From Megamonas funiformis (GTDB lineage Bacteria; Bacillota; Negativicutes; Selenomonadales; Selenomonadaceae): a stretch of DNA of 64,000 nt. The notes under the pieces were generated by a model. That model did not search any database. It saw only the letters and a program-made list of their open reading frames with translations, and had not been told where the DNA came from. The position numbers and the translations under genes are program-made. The DNA lies in assembly GCF_010669225.1 (NCBI RefSeq), contig NZ_CP048627.1, forward strand, positions 1,997,292-2,061,291, written 5' to 3'. Numbering within the stretch: position 1 is the first letter of the stretch; every line of letters begins with the position of its first letter. This document shows, one piece after another, positions 8,203-18,496 of the stretch.

Positions 8203-9858
8203 GTGTTTTCCATTAACGAACAAGATAATACTTCAAAAAAATCTCATAAAGCTGAAAGCTTTTTAAAAGGAACTTTTATATTAACAGTCGCTAGCTTAGT
8301 AGTTAAAGTTATCGGCTCATTAAACTGGATTTTTGTTTCCCGCGTTTTAGGCGGTGAAGGTATCGGTCTTTATCAAATGGCTTTTCCTATTTATTTTTTA
8401 GCCTTGACCGTTTCTTCTGCAGGTGTTCCTGTAGCTATCTCTATTATAACAGCTGAAAGAGTTGCCTTAAATGATATTTTTGGGGCAAAACGCATTTTTC
8501 GCATTTCCATGTGCTTTATGTTCTGCACTGGTTTATTTTTTAGTTTGCTGACCTATTTTGGTGCTCAATGGCTCATAGATTGGCAATTTGTGCGTGACCC
8601 GCGTGCATATTATTCCATTATTGCACTTGCTCCAGCTGTATTCTTCGTTACTATCTTAGCTAGTTCTCGAGGATATCTCCAAGGTTGGCAACGCATGACA
8701 CCAACTGCTGTATCACAGATTGTTGAACAGATATTCCGCGTTGTAACCATGATTTTATTTGCTCAACTCCTCTTACCTTATGGACTTGAATATGCTTCAG
8801 CTGGTGCTTCCTTAGGTGCCTTAGCTGGTGCTATTACTGGTGTCATGGTTTTAGTTTATTTCCACATAAAATTAGAAAAAGATATTGTCAAAAACTACGG
8901 CAATGAATTAAAACCGGTAAATGATGCTCAAACAGCTTCTGTCTGGAAGATTATTAAACGTATCTTTGTATTGGCACTTCCAGTTTCTGCTGCTAGTATC
9001 ATGCTTCCGATTGTATCTAATCTTGATTTATTAATCGTACCAGCTCGCTTGGAAGTAGCTGGTTATAGCGTAAATGAAGCTACAGAATTATTCGGTTATT
9101 TGACTGGTATGGCTGTACCACTTGTCAATCTTTCCACTATTTTAACAGCTTCTCTTGCTGTAAGTATCGTACCTGCTATCTCTGAAGCTCGTACGTTAAA
9201 AGATAAAACACGTTGTTTCAATCAAACAGCAGCTGCTATGCGTATTTCAAATTTTATCTGTTTCCCTGCATTTGTAACAGTTATGATGTTAGCTGTGCCT
9301 ATCTCAACTTTAATCTACAATGCACCTGGAGCAGGCCCTGCTGTTTGGGTGTCATCCTTTAGTATAGTATTACTTGGTCTTCATCAAGTTACTACTGGTG
9401 TTCTTCAAGGACTTGGACACCCTACTATTCCAATGATTAATATGGTTATCGCTGCCATTGCTAAAGTTATTTTAAACTGGGTATTAACAGCACAACCTTC
9501 ACTCGGCATCATGGGTGCTGCATGGGCTACTGTTGCTGATATCGGTATTGCAGCTTTAATCAATCTATATTTCTTATATAAATATATCAATTATAAAATT
9601 GAAATCATGCAATTATTAAAAACTATTGTTTCTGCTGCTATCATGGCTGGTATTATTCATTTTGGCTATGAATTCTTATTATATGAAACAGCAAGCAATG
9701 CTTTAGCTACTTTTGCATCTTTATTTGTTGGTATGTTCTTCTATATTATTGTCTTAATTTTAATTGGTGGTATCATGGAATCAGATATCGAACGCATTCC
9801 TATGATTGGTGCCCCTAGTATTCGTTTCTTCAAAAAAATTGGTGTTTTAAAAAATTAA
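8203..9858 (+). CDS. MOP-superfamily polysaccharide/lipid II flippase (SpoVB/MurJ-like)
   Basis: This 551-residue protein has about 14 membrane segments and the N-terminal signature FLKGTFILTVASLVVKVIG, followed by GGEGIGLYQMAFPIYF, typical of the SpoVB/Wzx branch of MATE-like flippases. These proteins move undecaprenyl-linked oligosaccharides or lipid II across the inner membrane. It probably starts at GTG 8203, since no in-frame ATG precedes the first helix; the ribosome site is weak. The next gene, a lipid kinase, begins 15 bp downstream and is likely cotranscribed. Whether it serves peptidoglycan, LPS or capsule is not decided by the sequence. Confidence 0.88.
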   Translation: MFSINEQDNTSKKSHKAESFLKGTFILTVASLVVKVIGSLNWIFVSRVLGGEGIGLYQMAFPIYFLALTVSSAGVPVAISIITAERVALNDIFGAKRIFRISMCFMFCTGLFFSLLTYFGAQWLIDWQFVRDPRAYYSIIALAPAVFFVTILASSRGYLQGWQRMTPTAVSQIVEQIFRVVTMILFAQLLLPYGLEYASAGASLGALAGAITGVMVLVYFHIKLEKDIVKNYGNELKPVNDAQTASVWKIIKRIFVLALPVSAASIMLPIVSNLDLLIVPARLEVAGYSVNEATELFGYLTGMAVPLVNLSTILTASLAVSIVPAISEARTLKDKTRCFNQTAAAMRISNFICFPAFVTVMMLAVPISTLIYNAPGAGPAVWVSSFSIVLLGLHQVTTGVLQGLGHPTIPMINMVIAAIAKVILNWVLTAQPSLGIMGAAWATVADIGIAALINLYFLYKYINYKIEIMQLLKTIVSAAIMAGIIHFGYEFLLYETASNALATFASLFVGMFFYIIVLILIGGIMESDIERIPMIGAPSIRFFKKIGVLKN

Positions 9859-9873
9859 TGGAGAGATTATAAA

Positions 9874-10758
9874 ATGAAAAAATTTCTATTGGCATATAAT
9901 CCAGTTTCTGGTGATGCCATGTTTAAGAAAAAATTAGACGATATTATCAATCAATTTCAAAGTCGTGACTGTATCATCATGCCTTACCGCACTAAAAAAG
10001 AAAGTTTTGACCCTTTCTTTGCTAATTGCGTACGCAATGTAAATGCCGATGGTATCATTGCAGCTGGTGGCGATGGTACTTTGCATAAAATAATCAATAT
10101 GACCTTAAAAGAAAATCTTGACGTACCTGTAGGTATTATTCCTAGTGGTACATCTAACGATTTTGCTTCTCATCTTGGTATTGATGCCAAATTTGATGAA
10201 TATATCAATAGTATCATCACTGGAAAAACTCAATATGTAGATGTTGGCTCTATCGGTGATGAATACTTTATTAATGTAATCAGTGCTGGTATGATGACAG
10301 GCGTTGCTCATGAAGTTGATACTCGTCTTAAAAATACTTTTGGTAAATTAGCTTATTATTTCCGTGGACTCGGTGAACTTCCTAGATTTCGCGGTTTAGA
10401 TTTCACAATTGAAGCTGATGGTGAAATCATCAAAGAAAAAATCTTCTTTGTATTAGTCGTTAATTCACCTGTTGTAGCTAGCTTCAAAAATATATCTATG
10501 GACGCTAAAATCAATGATGGTAAATTAGATATGATATTATTAAAACAATGTAATATTCCTGAATTGATGAAAATTGTAGCTGATACAGTGGCAGGAAAAA
10601 CATCTTTTGATAATAAAAATATCATCTATAAACAAGCATCTTATTTCAAATTCTCTTGCCCAGACCGCGTAGAAAGTGATTTAGATGGTGAACTTGGTCC
10701 TGTATTACCACTAGAAATTCATACAGTTTCTAATAAATTAAAAATGTTTGTCTTATAA
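9874..10758 (+). CDS. Diacylglycerol/lipid kinase, DagK (YegS) family
   Basis: This 294-residue lipid kinase has the catalytic-domain motif AAGGDGTLHKI near residue 66 and PSGTSNDFA near residue 90. A C-terminal beta-rich domain ends in a conserved acidic segment (SDLDGELG). The family phosphorylates diacylglycerol or related lipids at the inner face of the membrane, recycling lipid released by envelope phosphotransferases. It follows the flippase by 15 bp with its own GGAGAG site. It ends at a strong terminator. Confidence 0.9.
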   Translation: MKKFLLAYNPVSGDAMFKKKLDDIINQFQSRDCIIMPYRTKKESFDPFFANCVRNVNADGIIAAGGDGTLHKIINMTLKENLDVPVGIIPSGTSNDFASHLGIDAKFDEYINSIITGKTQYVDVGSIGDEYFINVISAGMMTGVAHEVDTRLKNTFGKLAYYFRGLGELPRFRGLDFTIEADGEIIKEKIFFVLVVNSPVVASFKNISMDAKINDGKLDMILLKQCNIPELMKIVADTVAGKTSFDNKNIIYKQASYFKFSCPDRVESDLDGELGPVLPLEIHTVSNKLKMFVL

Positions 10759-10766
10759 AATAAACA

Positions 10767-10817
10767 AAATGCACTTTAAAAGTTAGATTGATATTCTACT
10801 TTTAAAGTGCATTTTTT
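10767..10817. terminator. Strong bidirectional terminator
   Basis: AAATGCACTTTAAAAGT (10768-10784) pairs with ACTTTTAAAGTGCATTT (10798-10814). T-runs on both sides serve the lipid kinase gene and the converging DMT exporter gene. Confidence 0.9.
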
Positions 10818-10861
10818 ATAAGTATAACAATTTATAATATAAAAAAAATAATTCACAATGT

Positions 10862-11755
10862 TTATTTTTTACTTAATATCATTCCCACTAAAATGCATAT
10901 AGTACCTAAAACTTGTCCTAATACTAAAGTTTCTCCTAATAATATATATGCAAATATAAGAGAAAATACTGGCAACAAATACTGATAAATTGCAGTTCTT
11001 ACACTACCAATTTTACCAACAGCCCATACCCATACAATATTACCTAACCAAAGAGCAAAAACTCCAGAATAAACTACACTTATCCATGCTTCATTAGATA
11101 AAGTTTCAAAATTTATAAATTGTAACTCTGGTATTCCTAATAGAAAAAATACAATAGCCGAAATACTCATTAAAAAACTTACAATTTGACAAGGAGAATA
11201 TTTATTAAGTAAATCCTTAGCATAAATAGTATAATAAGCATTACTAAATTGTCCTAAAACTACTACTAATGTACCAATTAAATGATGATTAGCAAAACTG
11301 ATCTCTTTATTTGAACTAAAAATAATTGCCATCATTCCTACAAAAGAAATAATTAAACCTAAAATAACATTTTTGGACAAAGGATTTTGTTTAAACAATT
11401 TATTTAATAATACTACTGCTAATGGCATAATAGCTGAAGCTAATGATGCATTACCTGCGGTTGTTTTTGATAATCCAAAAGTTAAACAAACTTGTGTCAA
11501 ACAAAATCCACCTAAAGCCAATAATATTAAATATTTTAAATCTCTCCATGGCATTTTTCTATATGTATGTGTCTTATATAACCAAAGCCAACATAATAGT
11601 GCTACAATAATTAAACGTAAAGCATTATAGATAAATGGTCCTATTTCCTCAATTCCTATTTTCATTACTGCATTGTTTGATGACCAAATTAATATAATGC
11701 TTAAAATACTAAATTCAAAAAAATATTTTTTACCCAATTTAATTAAACTTCCCAT
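10862..11755 (-). CDS. EamA/DMT-family transporter
   Basis: The 297-residue protein has ten predicted membrane segments arranged as two EamA halves. The first half carries NAVMKIGIEEIGPFIYNALR and ASLASAIMPLAVVLL; the second carries LLPVFSLIFAYILLGE. DMT proteins export or exchange amino acids, nucleosides and other metabolites; the substrate here cannot be told. The gene is alone between terminators. Its start lies 18 bp from a LacI/CcpA-like palindrome, suggesting catabolite or sugar-linked control. Confidence 0.88.
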   Translation of the reverse strand: MGSLIKLGKKYFFEFSILSIILIWSSNNAVMKIGIEEIGPFIYNALRLIIVALLCWLWLYKTHTYRKMPWRDLKYLILLALGGFCLTQVCLTFGLSKTTAGNASLASAIMPLAVVLLNKLFKQNPLSKNVILGLIISFVGMMAIIFSSNKEISFANHHLIGTLVVVLGQFSNAYYTIYAKDLLNKYSPCQIVSFLMSISAIVFFLLGIPELQFINFETLSNEAWISVVYSGVFALWLGNIVWVWAVGKIGSVRTAIYQYLLPVFSLIFAYILLGETLVLGQVLGTICILVGMILSKK

Positions 11756-11773
11756 TTTTTAACTTCCCCTTTT

Positions 11774-11787
11774 AGCAAACGTTTACT
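11774..11787. promoter_or_regulatory. cre/LacI-family-like operator 1
   Basis: AGCAAACGTTTACT is a near-palindrome centred on CG, close to CcpA/LacI-family operators. It lies 19-32 bp upstream of the DMT exporter start. Confidence 0.5.
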
Positions 11788-11969
11788 ATTTTCCATAAAT
11801 ATAGATATATTAACTTTTATTTTTAAATATTGTGAAAATTTTATTATTTTATCATGAAAATTTATAAAAACTTAATTTTATTGAACTTTATACTTTCCCC
11901 CTTCTTAAAATTTTCTTATCAACAATTTTATTTTTAATATATTTTATTTTTTTCTCTATTCAATTCTTT

Positions 11970-11983
11970 AGTAAACGTTTTCT
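11970..11983. promoter_or_regulatory. cre/LacI-family-like operator 2
   Basis: AGTAAACGTTTTCT is a second copy of the same palindrome about 196 bp further upstream. Two sites at that distance could allow looping. The rest of 11788-12050 is AT-rich with no gene seen. Confidence 0.45.
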
Positions 11984-12055
11984 TTAATTTCATAATATAA
12001 TTATACTACTTACTATTAAATTTGTAAATATTTTCAGAATTTATTTTTTATAATA

Positions 12056-12085
12056 AAAAAGAGAAGAATATACATTCTTCTCTTT
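12056..12085 (-). terminator. Terminator of the ribonuclease J gene
   Basis: AGAGAAGAAT (12060-12069) pairs with ATTCTTCTCT (12074-12083), followed on the minus strand by a T-run. Confidence 0.85.
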
Positions 12086-12102
12086 AAATTTAGCTATTAT
12101 TT

Positions 12103-13770
12103 TTAAACTTCCATGATGATTGGTAAAATCATTGGACGACGACGTGTTTTTTCATAAAGATATCTACCAATAGCTTCGCGAATGTCATTTTTTATTACAG
12201 ACCATTCTGTAATATCATTATCTAAGCAATGTTCAATGGCAGAAGTTACTCTTTCTTTTGCTTCTTCCATCAAAGCTTCTGATTCTCTAACATAGACAAA
12301 ACCACGAGATACGATATCTGGGCCAGCTGCGATAAAGCGACCTTCTTTATCCATAGTAACAACTACGATTAAGATACCATCTTGAGATAATTGACGGCGG
12401 TCACGAAGTACGATATTGCCTACATCACCAACGCCAAGACCATCGATTAATACTTTACCAGAAGTTACTTTACCTACTACTTGACCTTTATCACGTGTAA
12501 ATTCTAAAACTTGTCCAATTTCACTGATGAAAATATTTTCTTTCGGCATACCAATACTTTCAGCTAATTTAGCATGCTTTACGATATGATGATATTCACC
12601 ATGTACAGGTATGAAAAATTTAGGACGAACTAAATTATGCATTAATTTTAATTCTTCTCTACTAGCATGACCTGAAACGTGAATTCCTTCATCACGTCCA
12701 TAGATAACATCAGCGCCTTGTTTTAATAAATTATCTATTGTTCTTGATACTAACTTTTCATTTCCAGGAATAGGTGTAGCTGAAATAATAATTGTATCAC
12801 CTGGCACAATGCCTACTTTGCGATGATTTGCTGTAGACATACGAGTGAGCGCTGACATTGGTTCACCTTGGCTACCTGTAGTGATTATTACCACTTGGTT
12901 CATTGGATAATTATTGATTTCATCAATGTCGATTAACATATCTTCAGGCATATTTAAATAACCTAATTTAATAGATATATTTACTACATTTATCATGCTA
13001 CGGCCTAAAATAGCTACTTTACGATTATATTTAATAGCTGTATCTACTACTTGTTGTATGCGATGTACATTTGAAGAAAAAGTCGCGATAATTATGCGAT
13101 TTTTAGCTTTACGGAAAGCTTTTTCAAAGGCAATACCTACTGTACGTTCACTTGGTGTATGCCCTTCGCGTTCTGCATTTGTGCTATCAGCTAATAATAC
13201 TAAAACGCCTCTATTTCCTAAATCAGAAAAAGCTCTAAAATCAGTCATTTTACCATCTACGGGCGTATAATCAAATTTAAAATCTCCTGTGTGTACAATC
13301 ATACCCATAGGAGTTTTAATGGATAAACCACATGCATCAGCAATACTATGATTTACACGTATAAATCCAACAGTAAAGCAACCTGCACTTATTATATCTC
13401 CATGATATACAGGATGAAGATTACTAGAATCCACTCCATTTTCTTTTAAACGACCTTCTAAAATTCCTAAAGTTAAACGTGTACCATAAACTGGTATATT
13501 AGGAATTTGACGTAAGACATAAGGTAATGCTCCGATATGGTCTTCATGACCATGTGTGAGCACAATAGCCTTTATCTTATCTTTATTTTCTAATAAATAC
13601 GTAATGTCAGGAATAACTAAATCTATACCTAGCATTTCTTCCTCAGGGAACATCAACCCAGCATCAATAACGATAATATCATCACCGTAACGTACAACGG
13701 TCATATTTTTACCAATTTCGCCAAGTCCACCCAAAGGAATTATTTGCAATTTTTGAGCTTCCTTTGCCAA
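12103..13770 (-). CDS. rnj: Ribonuclease J
   Basis: This 555-residue metallo-beta-lactamase/beta-CASP nuclease degrades and matures RNA by 5'-3' exo- and endonucleolytic cleavage. The metal site THGHEDHIGALPYV lies near residue 73, and HTGDFKFD, GHASREE and HGEYHH carry the remaining metal and beta-CASP residues. The C-terminal domain is complete. Translation starts at TTG 13770 behind GGAGGTG (13780-13786). Only one RNase J is present in the window, so J1 versus J2 is left open. A consensus-like promoter lies about 140 bp upstream. Confidence 0.95.
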   Translation of the reverse strand: MAKEAQKLQIIPLGGLGEIGKNMTVVRYGDDIIVIDAGLMFPEEEMLGIDLVIPDITYLLENKDKIKAIVLTHGHEDHIGALPYVLRQIPNIPVYGTRLTLGILEGRLKENGVDSSNLHPVYHGDIISAGCFTVGFIRVNHSIADACGLSIKTPMGMIVHTGDFKFDYTPVDGKMTDFRAFSDLGNRGVLVLLADSTNAEREGHTPSERTVGIAFEKAFRKAKNRIIIATFSSNVHRIQQVVDTAIKYNRKVAILGRSMINVVNISIKLGYLNMPEDMLIDIDEINNYPMNQVVIITTGSQGEPMSALTRMSTANHRKVGIVPGDTIIISATPIPGNEKLVSRTIDNLLKQGADVIYGRDEGIHVSGHASREELKLMHNLVRPKFFIPVHGEYHHIVKHAKLAESIGMPKENIFISEIGQVLEFTRDKGQVVGKVTSGKVLIDGLGVGDVGNIVLRDRRQLSQDGILIVVVTMDKEGRFIAAGPDIVSRGFVYVRESEALMEEAKERVTSAIEHCLDNDITEWSVIKNDIREAIGRYLYEKTRRRPMILPIIMEV

Positions 13771-13915
13771 AAAAAAAGCACCTCCAAATTTATATTTATA
13801 TATATATTTATTTTTTAGTATTCATTATTATTGTAAATTTAAACGTAAATCCGTCCCGTACAGATGACCTTTGATAAATAATATATATACACCGAAACAT
13901 TTAATACTCGAATTA

Positions 13916-13944
13916 ATTATATAACTAAATTCATTCTTTGTAAA
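13916..13944 (-). promoter_or_regulatory. Promoter of the ribonuclease J gene
   Basis: TTTACA (13939-13944) and TATAAT (13916-13921) on the minus strand are 17 bp apart. The leader to the TTG start would be about 140 nt; I see no known riboswitch in it. Confidence 0.7.
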
Positions 13945-14009
13945 GAAGCCCCTGCATTATCAATGTCTTTTGGTTATAAATCATAACTACATATCAATTC
14001 GTATTTTTA

Positions 14010-15152
14010 TTAATCTAAGAGAAATTCACTAAATACTTGATTGCCAAATTTCATGCCTTTGAAGGTTAAATAAATATACTTTTGAGTATTGATTATCAAC
14101 CCATCTTTTTCTAGATTTGGCAAAATTTCACCGTATAAATTTTCTATATCTGTATTAAATTTTTGCTTAAAAATTTCTTTATCTATGCCTTTAGCCATGC
14201 GCAGACCTAAAAAACAAAATTCTTCAATATGTGCTTTTTCATCTACTATTTCCTCATTGATAAACGGCAATATTTTTTGATTGCATTTTTTTATATATTC
14301 ATCTATATCAAAAGGATTTTGCACACGTTTTTGATTATAATATCCATGAGCGCCTGCTCCTAATCCTAGATAAAATTTATCTTGCCAATAAGCTAAATTA
14401 TGTCTACTTTCATAACCAATCTTCGCAAAATTAGATATTTCATAACGATTGTAATTATATTTAGGCAATTGCTCTGTTAAATAATCATACATCATTTCAC
14501 TTTCGTCTTCTGATGGCAATATCAATTTCCCTTGGTCATATAATCTGCCAAAAACGGTATTTTCTTCTATTTGTAAACCATAAATAGAAATATGTTGTAT
14601 ATTTTTATTTACTACCCAAAATACAGCTTCTTTGAGCATCTCTAATGTTTGCCCAGGTAGTCCATACATCAAATCCACACTTATATTTTTAAAACCTATT
14701 TTCTGAGCCATTTCTATAGCCATATCAGCTTCTTTTATCGTGTGAATTCGCCCTATTTTTTGCAATAAATCATCTTGTACTGCTTGTACACCAAAACTCA
14801 ATCTATTAATTCCATTTTGATAAAGATACTGTAATTTTTGCTCATTTACAGTTCCTGGATTTGCTTCTAAAGTTATTTCTATATCAGAATTTAACGCAAA
14901 ATTTGCCTTTACAGTATTTAATGCTCGTATAATTAAATTTGGTGGCAAAATCGAAGGAGTTCCGCCACCAAAATAAATCGTATCAATACAAATATCAGGA
15001 AATAACGCCTGATACATGGTTATTTCCTGACAAAGTGCATTTATATACTGTTCATATAAAGTTTCATCTACTTTTTTTGCAGTTGAAGCAAAATCGCAGT
15101 AAAAACATTTTTGTTTACAAAATGGAATATGAATATATATGCCAAATCCCAT
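14010..15152 (-). CDS. hemW: HemW-family radical SAM protein
   Basis: This 380-residue radical SAM enzyme resembles oxygen-independent coproporphyrinogen oxidase but is of the HemW type. The cluster motif CKQKCFYCDF lies at residues 12-21, with FGGGTPSIL near 60 and ISIYGLQIEENT near 190. HemW proteins bind heme and act as heme chaperones rather than as the oxidase. No heme-forming oxidase is seen in this window, where the tetrapyrrole operon goes only to uroporphyrinogen/siroheme. Its start overlaps the lepA stop region by one base, so the two are translationally coupled. Confidence 0.92.
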   Translation of the reverse strand: MGFGIYIHIPFCKQKCFYCDFASTAKKVDETLYEQYINALCQEITMYQALFPDICIDTIYFGGGTPSILPPNLIIRALNTVKANFALNSDIEITLEANPGTVNEQKLQYLYQNGINRLSFGVQAVQDDLLQKIGRIHTIKEADMAIEMAQKIGFKNISVDLMYGLPGQTLEMLKEAVFWVVNKNIQHISIYGLQIEENTVFGRLYDQGKLILPSEDESEMMYDYLTEQLPKYNYNRYEISNFAKIGYESRHNLAYWQDKFYLGLGAGAHGYYNQKRVQNPFDIDEYIKKCNQKILPFINEEIVDEKAHIEEFCFLGLRMAKGIDKEIFKQKFNTDIENLYGEILPNLEKDGLIINTQKYIYLTFKGMKFGNQVFSEFLLD

Positions 15153-16948
15153 TAGTCTATTTTTAAAATCGCCATGAAAGCTTCTTGTGGAACTTCTACA
15201 GAACCTACAGCTTTCATACGTTTTTTACCTTCTTTCTGTTTTTCTAATAATTTACGTTTACGTGTGATATCCCCACCATAACATTTTGCAAGTACATCCT
15301 TACGCATAGCACGTACATTTTCACGAGCAATAATTTTATTGCCCACTGCTGCCTGAATAGGAATTTCAAACATTTGACGTGGAATTATAGTTTTTAATTT
15401 TTCCGCTAATTGACGACCACGAGCTGCTGCTTTATCTACATGAACAATAGTGGATAAAGCATCTACAGGATCCCCATTTAACAAGATATCAAGTTTTACT
15501 AATTTAGATGTCTGATAATCTGTCATTTCATAATCAAGTGAAGCATATCCACGAGTAGCAGATTTTAATTTATCAAAATAATCATAGATAATTTCACTAA
15601 GTGGAATGTGATAAATTACCATTACACGATTTACATCAAGATAATCCATAGTTTTGAATACGCCACGTTTTTCTTGAGAAATCTCCATTACAGGTCCCAC
15701 ATAATCATTAGGCACGATTACAGTAGCTTTTACATAAGGCTCTTCAATATGTTCAATCTCTGTAGGAGATGGCATAGAAGCTGGGTTATCAATTTTTACC
15801 ATTTCTTTATTAGTTTTATATACATGGTAAATAACGCTTGGTGCTGTAGTTATGAGTTTTAATTTATATTCACGTTCTAAACGTTCTTGAATAACGTCCA
15901 TGTGTAAAAGACCTAAGAAACCACAACGATAACCAAAGCCTAAAGCAATAGAAGTTTCTGGTTCAAAAGTAAGTGCAGCATCATTTAATTGTAATTTTTC
16001 TAAAGCATCTTTTAAATTTTCATAATCAGAGCTATCAACTGGATATAAACCACAATATACCATTGGTGTTACACCACGATAACCTGGTAATGCTTCACTA
16101 GCCGGATTATTAGCATCAGTAATAGTATCACCAACGCGAACATCACGCACATTTTTAAGGCTACCAGCGACAAATCCTACCTCACCAGTTTCTAACATAT
16201 TGATATTAACTGGCTGTGGTCTAAAGCAACCGATATCTGTAACTTCAAATTCTTTACCTGTTGCCATCATTTTTAATTTCATGCCAGGTTTAATAGAACC
16301 ATCAATTACGCGAATATGAGCAATTACACCTTTATAAGCATCAAAATAAGAGTCAAAAATAAGTGCTTTTAATGGTTTATCACTGTCATCTGGTGGAGCA
16401 GGAATTTTTTGTACAATCTGTTCTAAGATATCTTCAATACCAATTCCAGCTTTTGCACTTGCAAGTACTGCATCAGAAGTATCCAAACCAATGATATCTT
16501 CAATTTCCTGTTTTACCATTTCAGGTTCAGCACTTGGTAAATCGATTTTATTGATTACAGGAATGATTTCTAAATCATGTTCTAAAGCTAAATAAACATT
16601 TGCCAAAGTCTGTGCTTCCACACCTTGAGTAGCATCTACAACTAATAACGCACCTTCACAAGCTGCTAAGCTACGAGATACTTCATAGTTAAAGTCAACG
16701 TGGCCTGGTGTGTCAATTAAGTTTAATTCATAGATTTCGCCATCTTTTGCTTTATAGTGTAAACGCACAGTCTGTGCTTTAATTGTAATTCCACGTTCAC
16801 GCTCTAAATCCATGCTATCTAAAACTTGAGATTCCATTTCACGTTCAGTGAGCGTACCTGTATATTCAATTAATCTATCTGCCAAAGTAGATTTACCATG
16901 GTCGATATGAGCAATAATCGAAAAATTTCTAATATGTTTTGCGTCCAA
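15152..16948 (-). CDS. lepA: Translation elongation factor 4
   Basis: This 598-residue ribosomal GTPase back-translocates or remodels stalled ribosomes. The G motifs are AHIDHGKST (residues 13-21), DTPGHVDF and NKIDLP. The LepA-specific C-terminal domain ([17 protein letters not shown]...[24 protein letters not shown]) is intact and full length for the family. It starts at TTG 16948 after GGAGGAAC. The lepA-hemW order is common in Firmicutes. Confidence 0.97.
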   Translation of the reverse strand: MDAKHIRNFSIIAHIDHGKSTLADRLIEYTGTLTEREMESQVLDSMDLERERGITIKAQTVRLHYKAKDGEIYELNLIDTPGHVDFNYEVSRSLAACEGALLVVDATQGVEAQTLANVYLALEHDLEIIPVINKIDLPSAEPEMVKQEIEDIIGLDTSDAVLASAKAGIGIEDILEQIVQKIPAPPDDSDKPLKALIFDSYFDAYKGVIAHIRVIDGSIKPGMKLKMMATGKEFEVTDIGCFRPQPVNINMLETGEVGFVAGSLKNVRDVRVGDTITDANNPASEALPGYRGVTPMVYCGLYPVDSSDYENLKDALEKLQLNDAALTFEPETSIALGFGYRCGFLGLLHMDVIQERLEREYKLKLITTAPSVIYHVYKTNKEMVKIDNPASMPSPTEIEHIEEPYVKATVIVPNDYVGPVMEISQEKRGVFKTMDYLDVNRVMVIYHIPLSEIIYDYFDKLKSATRGYASLDYEMTDYQTSKLVKLDILLNGDPVDALSTIVHVDKAAARGRQLAEKLKTIIPRQMFEIPIQAAVGNKIIARENVRAMRKDVLAKCYGGDITRKRKLLEKQKEGKKRMKAVGSVEVPQEAFMAILKID

Positions 16949-17054
16949 CGTTGTTCCTCCATTAATTATTTTATTGTTATAATTATATCATTTAGTAGAA
17001 GTTTCTAGCAATAGCTATACCTATAGCCTATATAAAAGATAAATAATATTATAT

Positions 17055-17089
17055 AAAAAAACTAGGAAGAATATACTCCCTAGTTTTTA
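17055..17089 (-). terminator. Terminator of brnQ
   Basis: AAAAACTAGG (17056-17065) pairs with CCTAGTTTTT (17079-17088). It sits between brnQ and lepA with T-runs on both strands. Confidence 0.85.
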
Positions 17090-17128
17090 TTTTTATCTCA
17101 TAAATATTTCACAAATAATAATTTAAAA

Positions 17129-18289
17129 TTACATATAAGATTGAATTGTAGAAATCAAACCATATAAAAATGCCACTAAAGCAATACCTTTATAAACTAA
17201 AGTATTTTTAATTTGATTGCGGAATAATAACAATAATACTGTTATCATAAATGGTGGGCAAATTGTTGTTAAAATTGGTACTGCTACATTTATAATAGTA
17301 GTCAAACCTAAATTACAAAGAGAAATACTAATTAATGTATTGATAACAACCCATACAGGATATTTGATTTTTTTGTTTGTAAAATCTTCAAAGAAGCAAG
17401 CTGTGGAACCGATAAGACCTACAGCAGTAGTCAAACAAGCAAAACCTACGATTATACCTAAAATAACCATACCTGTATGACCCATTAAATGATTTGTAAT
17501 AGCTACAATAAGCTGTGCTTGGTTGAGATTATTATTACCTAAAACAATGCTAGAAGTAGCACCTAAATAAGCTAAACCACCATAAATTAAAGATAATAAA
17601 ATACCAGCAACGATACAAACACCAATGATTGCTTTTATCTGGGATTTACGTTCTACATATCCTTTTAAACGCAAAGTGTTGAGCATTACAAGACCAAAAC
17701 CAGATACAACTAAGATATCCATTGTTTGATAACCTGCGATGATACCATCTTCAGCAACTGTTTGAGATACTGGAGCTGCGATTTCACCAATAGGGCTAAG
17801 GATACCTGCGATAATCAAAATAAATGTACAAATAATGAGTACAGGTGTTAAAAATTTACCGATTATATCAACAAAACGTGTAGGGCGAATAGTAAAAGCA
17901 AATACTATACCAAAGAAAATAATAGAGAACACAAATAAGGAAATCTTATCTGTAAATGGCGCAATACTCATTTCAAAAGTAGTTGCTGCTGTTCTTGGTG
18001 GAGCAATCAATACACCTGTACATAATACAGCTGCTACATTTAAAATCATGCCTGGAATTTTACCTACAACACTTTCTAAGGCTTTAATGCCACCGCCACC
18101 ATAAACTATAGTAAATATTCCGATACAAGATAAAAATACATCAATAAATATGAAACATAAGAAACCTGTTAACCACTCTGTTCCAGAGGTCATACCTAAA
18201 TATGGAGGAAATATTACATTTCCTGCACCAAAAAACATTGCAAATAATGCAAAACCCGTTACAACTACATCACTAATTTTTACTTGCAT
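17129..18289 (-). CDS. brnQ: Branched-chain amino-acid:cation symporter BrnQ (LIVCS)
   Basis: The 386-residue permease opens with VVTGFALFAMFFGAGNVIFPPYLG, the family signature, and has about 10-12 membrane segments. LIVCS proteins couple leucine, isoleucine and valine uptake to sodium or protons. It is shorter than typical members (about 430-450 residues), mainly at the C-terminus, but no frameshift is seen. It gives the cell a second branched-chain uptake route beside livKHMGF. It is monocistronic. Confidence 0.9.
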   Translation of the reverse strand: MQVKISDVVVTGFALFAMFFGAGNVIFPPYLGMTSGTEWLTGFLCFIFIDVFLSCIGIFTIVYGGGGIKALESVVGKIPGMILNVAAVLCTGVLIAPPRTAATTFEMSIAPFTDKISLFVFSIIFFGIVFAFTIRPTRFVDIIGKFLTPVLIICTFILIIAGILSPIGEIAAPVSQTVAEDGIIAGYQTMDILVVSGFGLVMLNTLRLKGYVERKSQIKAIIGVCIVAGILLSLIYGGLAYLGATSSIVLGNNNLNQAQLIVAITNHLMGHTGMVILGIIVGFACLTTAVGLIGSTACFFEDFTNKKIKYPVWVVINTLISISLCNLGLTTIINVAVPILTTICPPFMITVLLLLFRNQIKNTLVYKGIALVAFLYGLISTIQSYM

Positions 18290-18461
18290 AATAAAATCCT
18301 TTCTTTTAATGTATTACGATTATAGTCATATTTTTATATTATATAGGCAAAATAAAATATACACAATACAAAAAATGTAAATTTGTATATTTTTTAAAAA
18401 ATATAATTTTAATCATTTTTTCATTTTATTGATTAATTTATGATAATCCTATGTAAAATAA

Positions 18462-18496
18462 AATAATCCTCAGCATAAATACTAAGGATTATTTTT
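18462..18496 (-). terminator. Terminator of the Rrf2 gene
   Basis: AATAATCCT (18462-18470) pairs with AGGATTATT (18485-18493) with a T-rich tail on the minus strand. The stem includes the stop codon of the Rrf2 gene. Confidence 0.75.
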
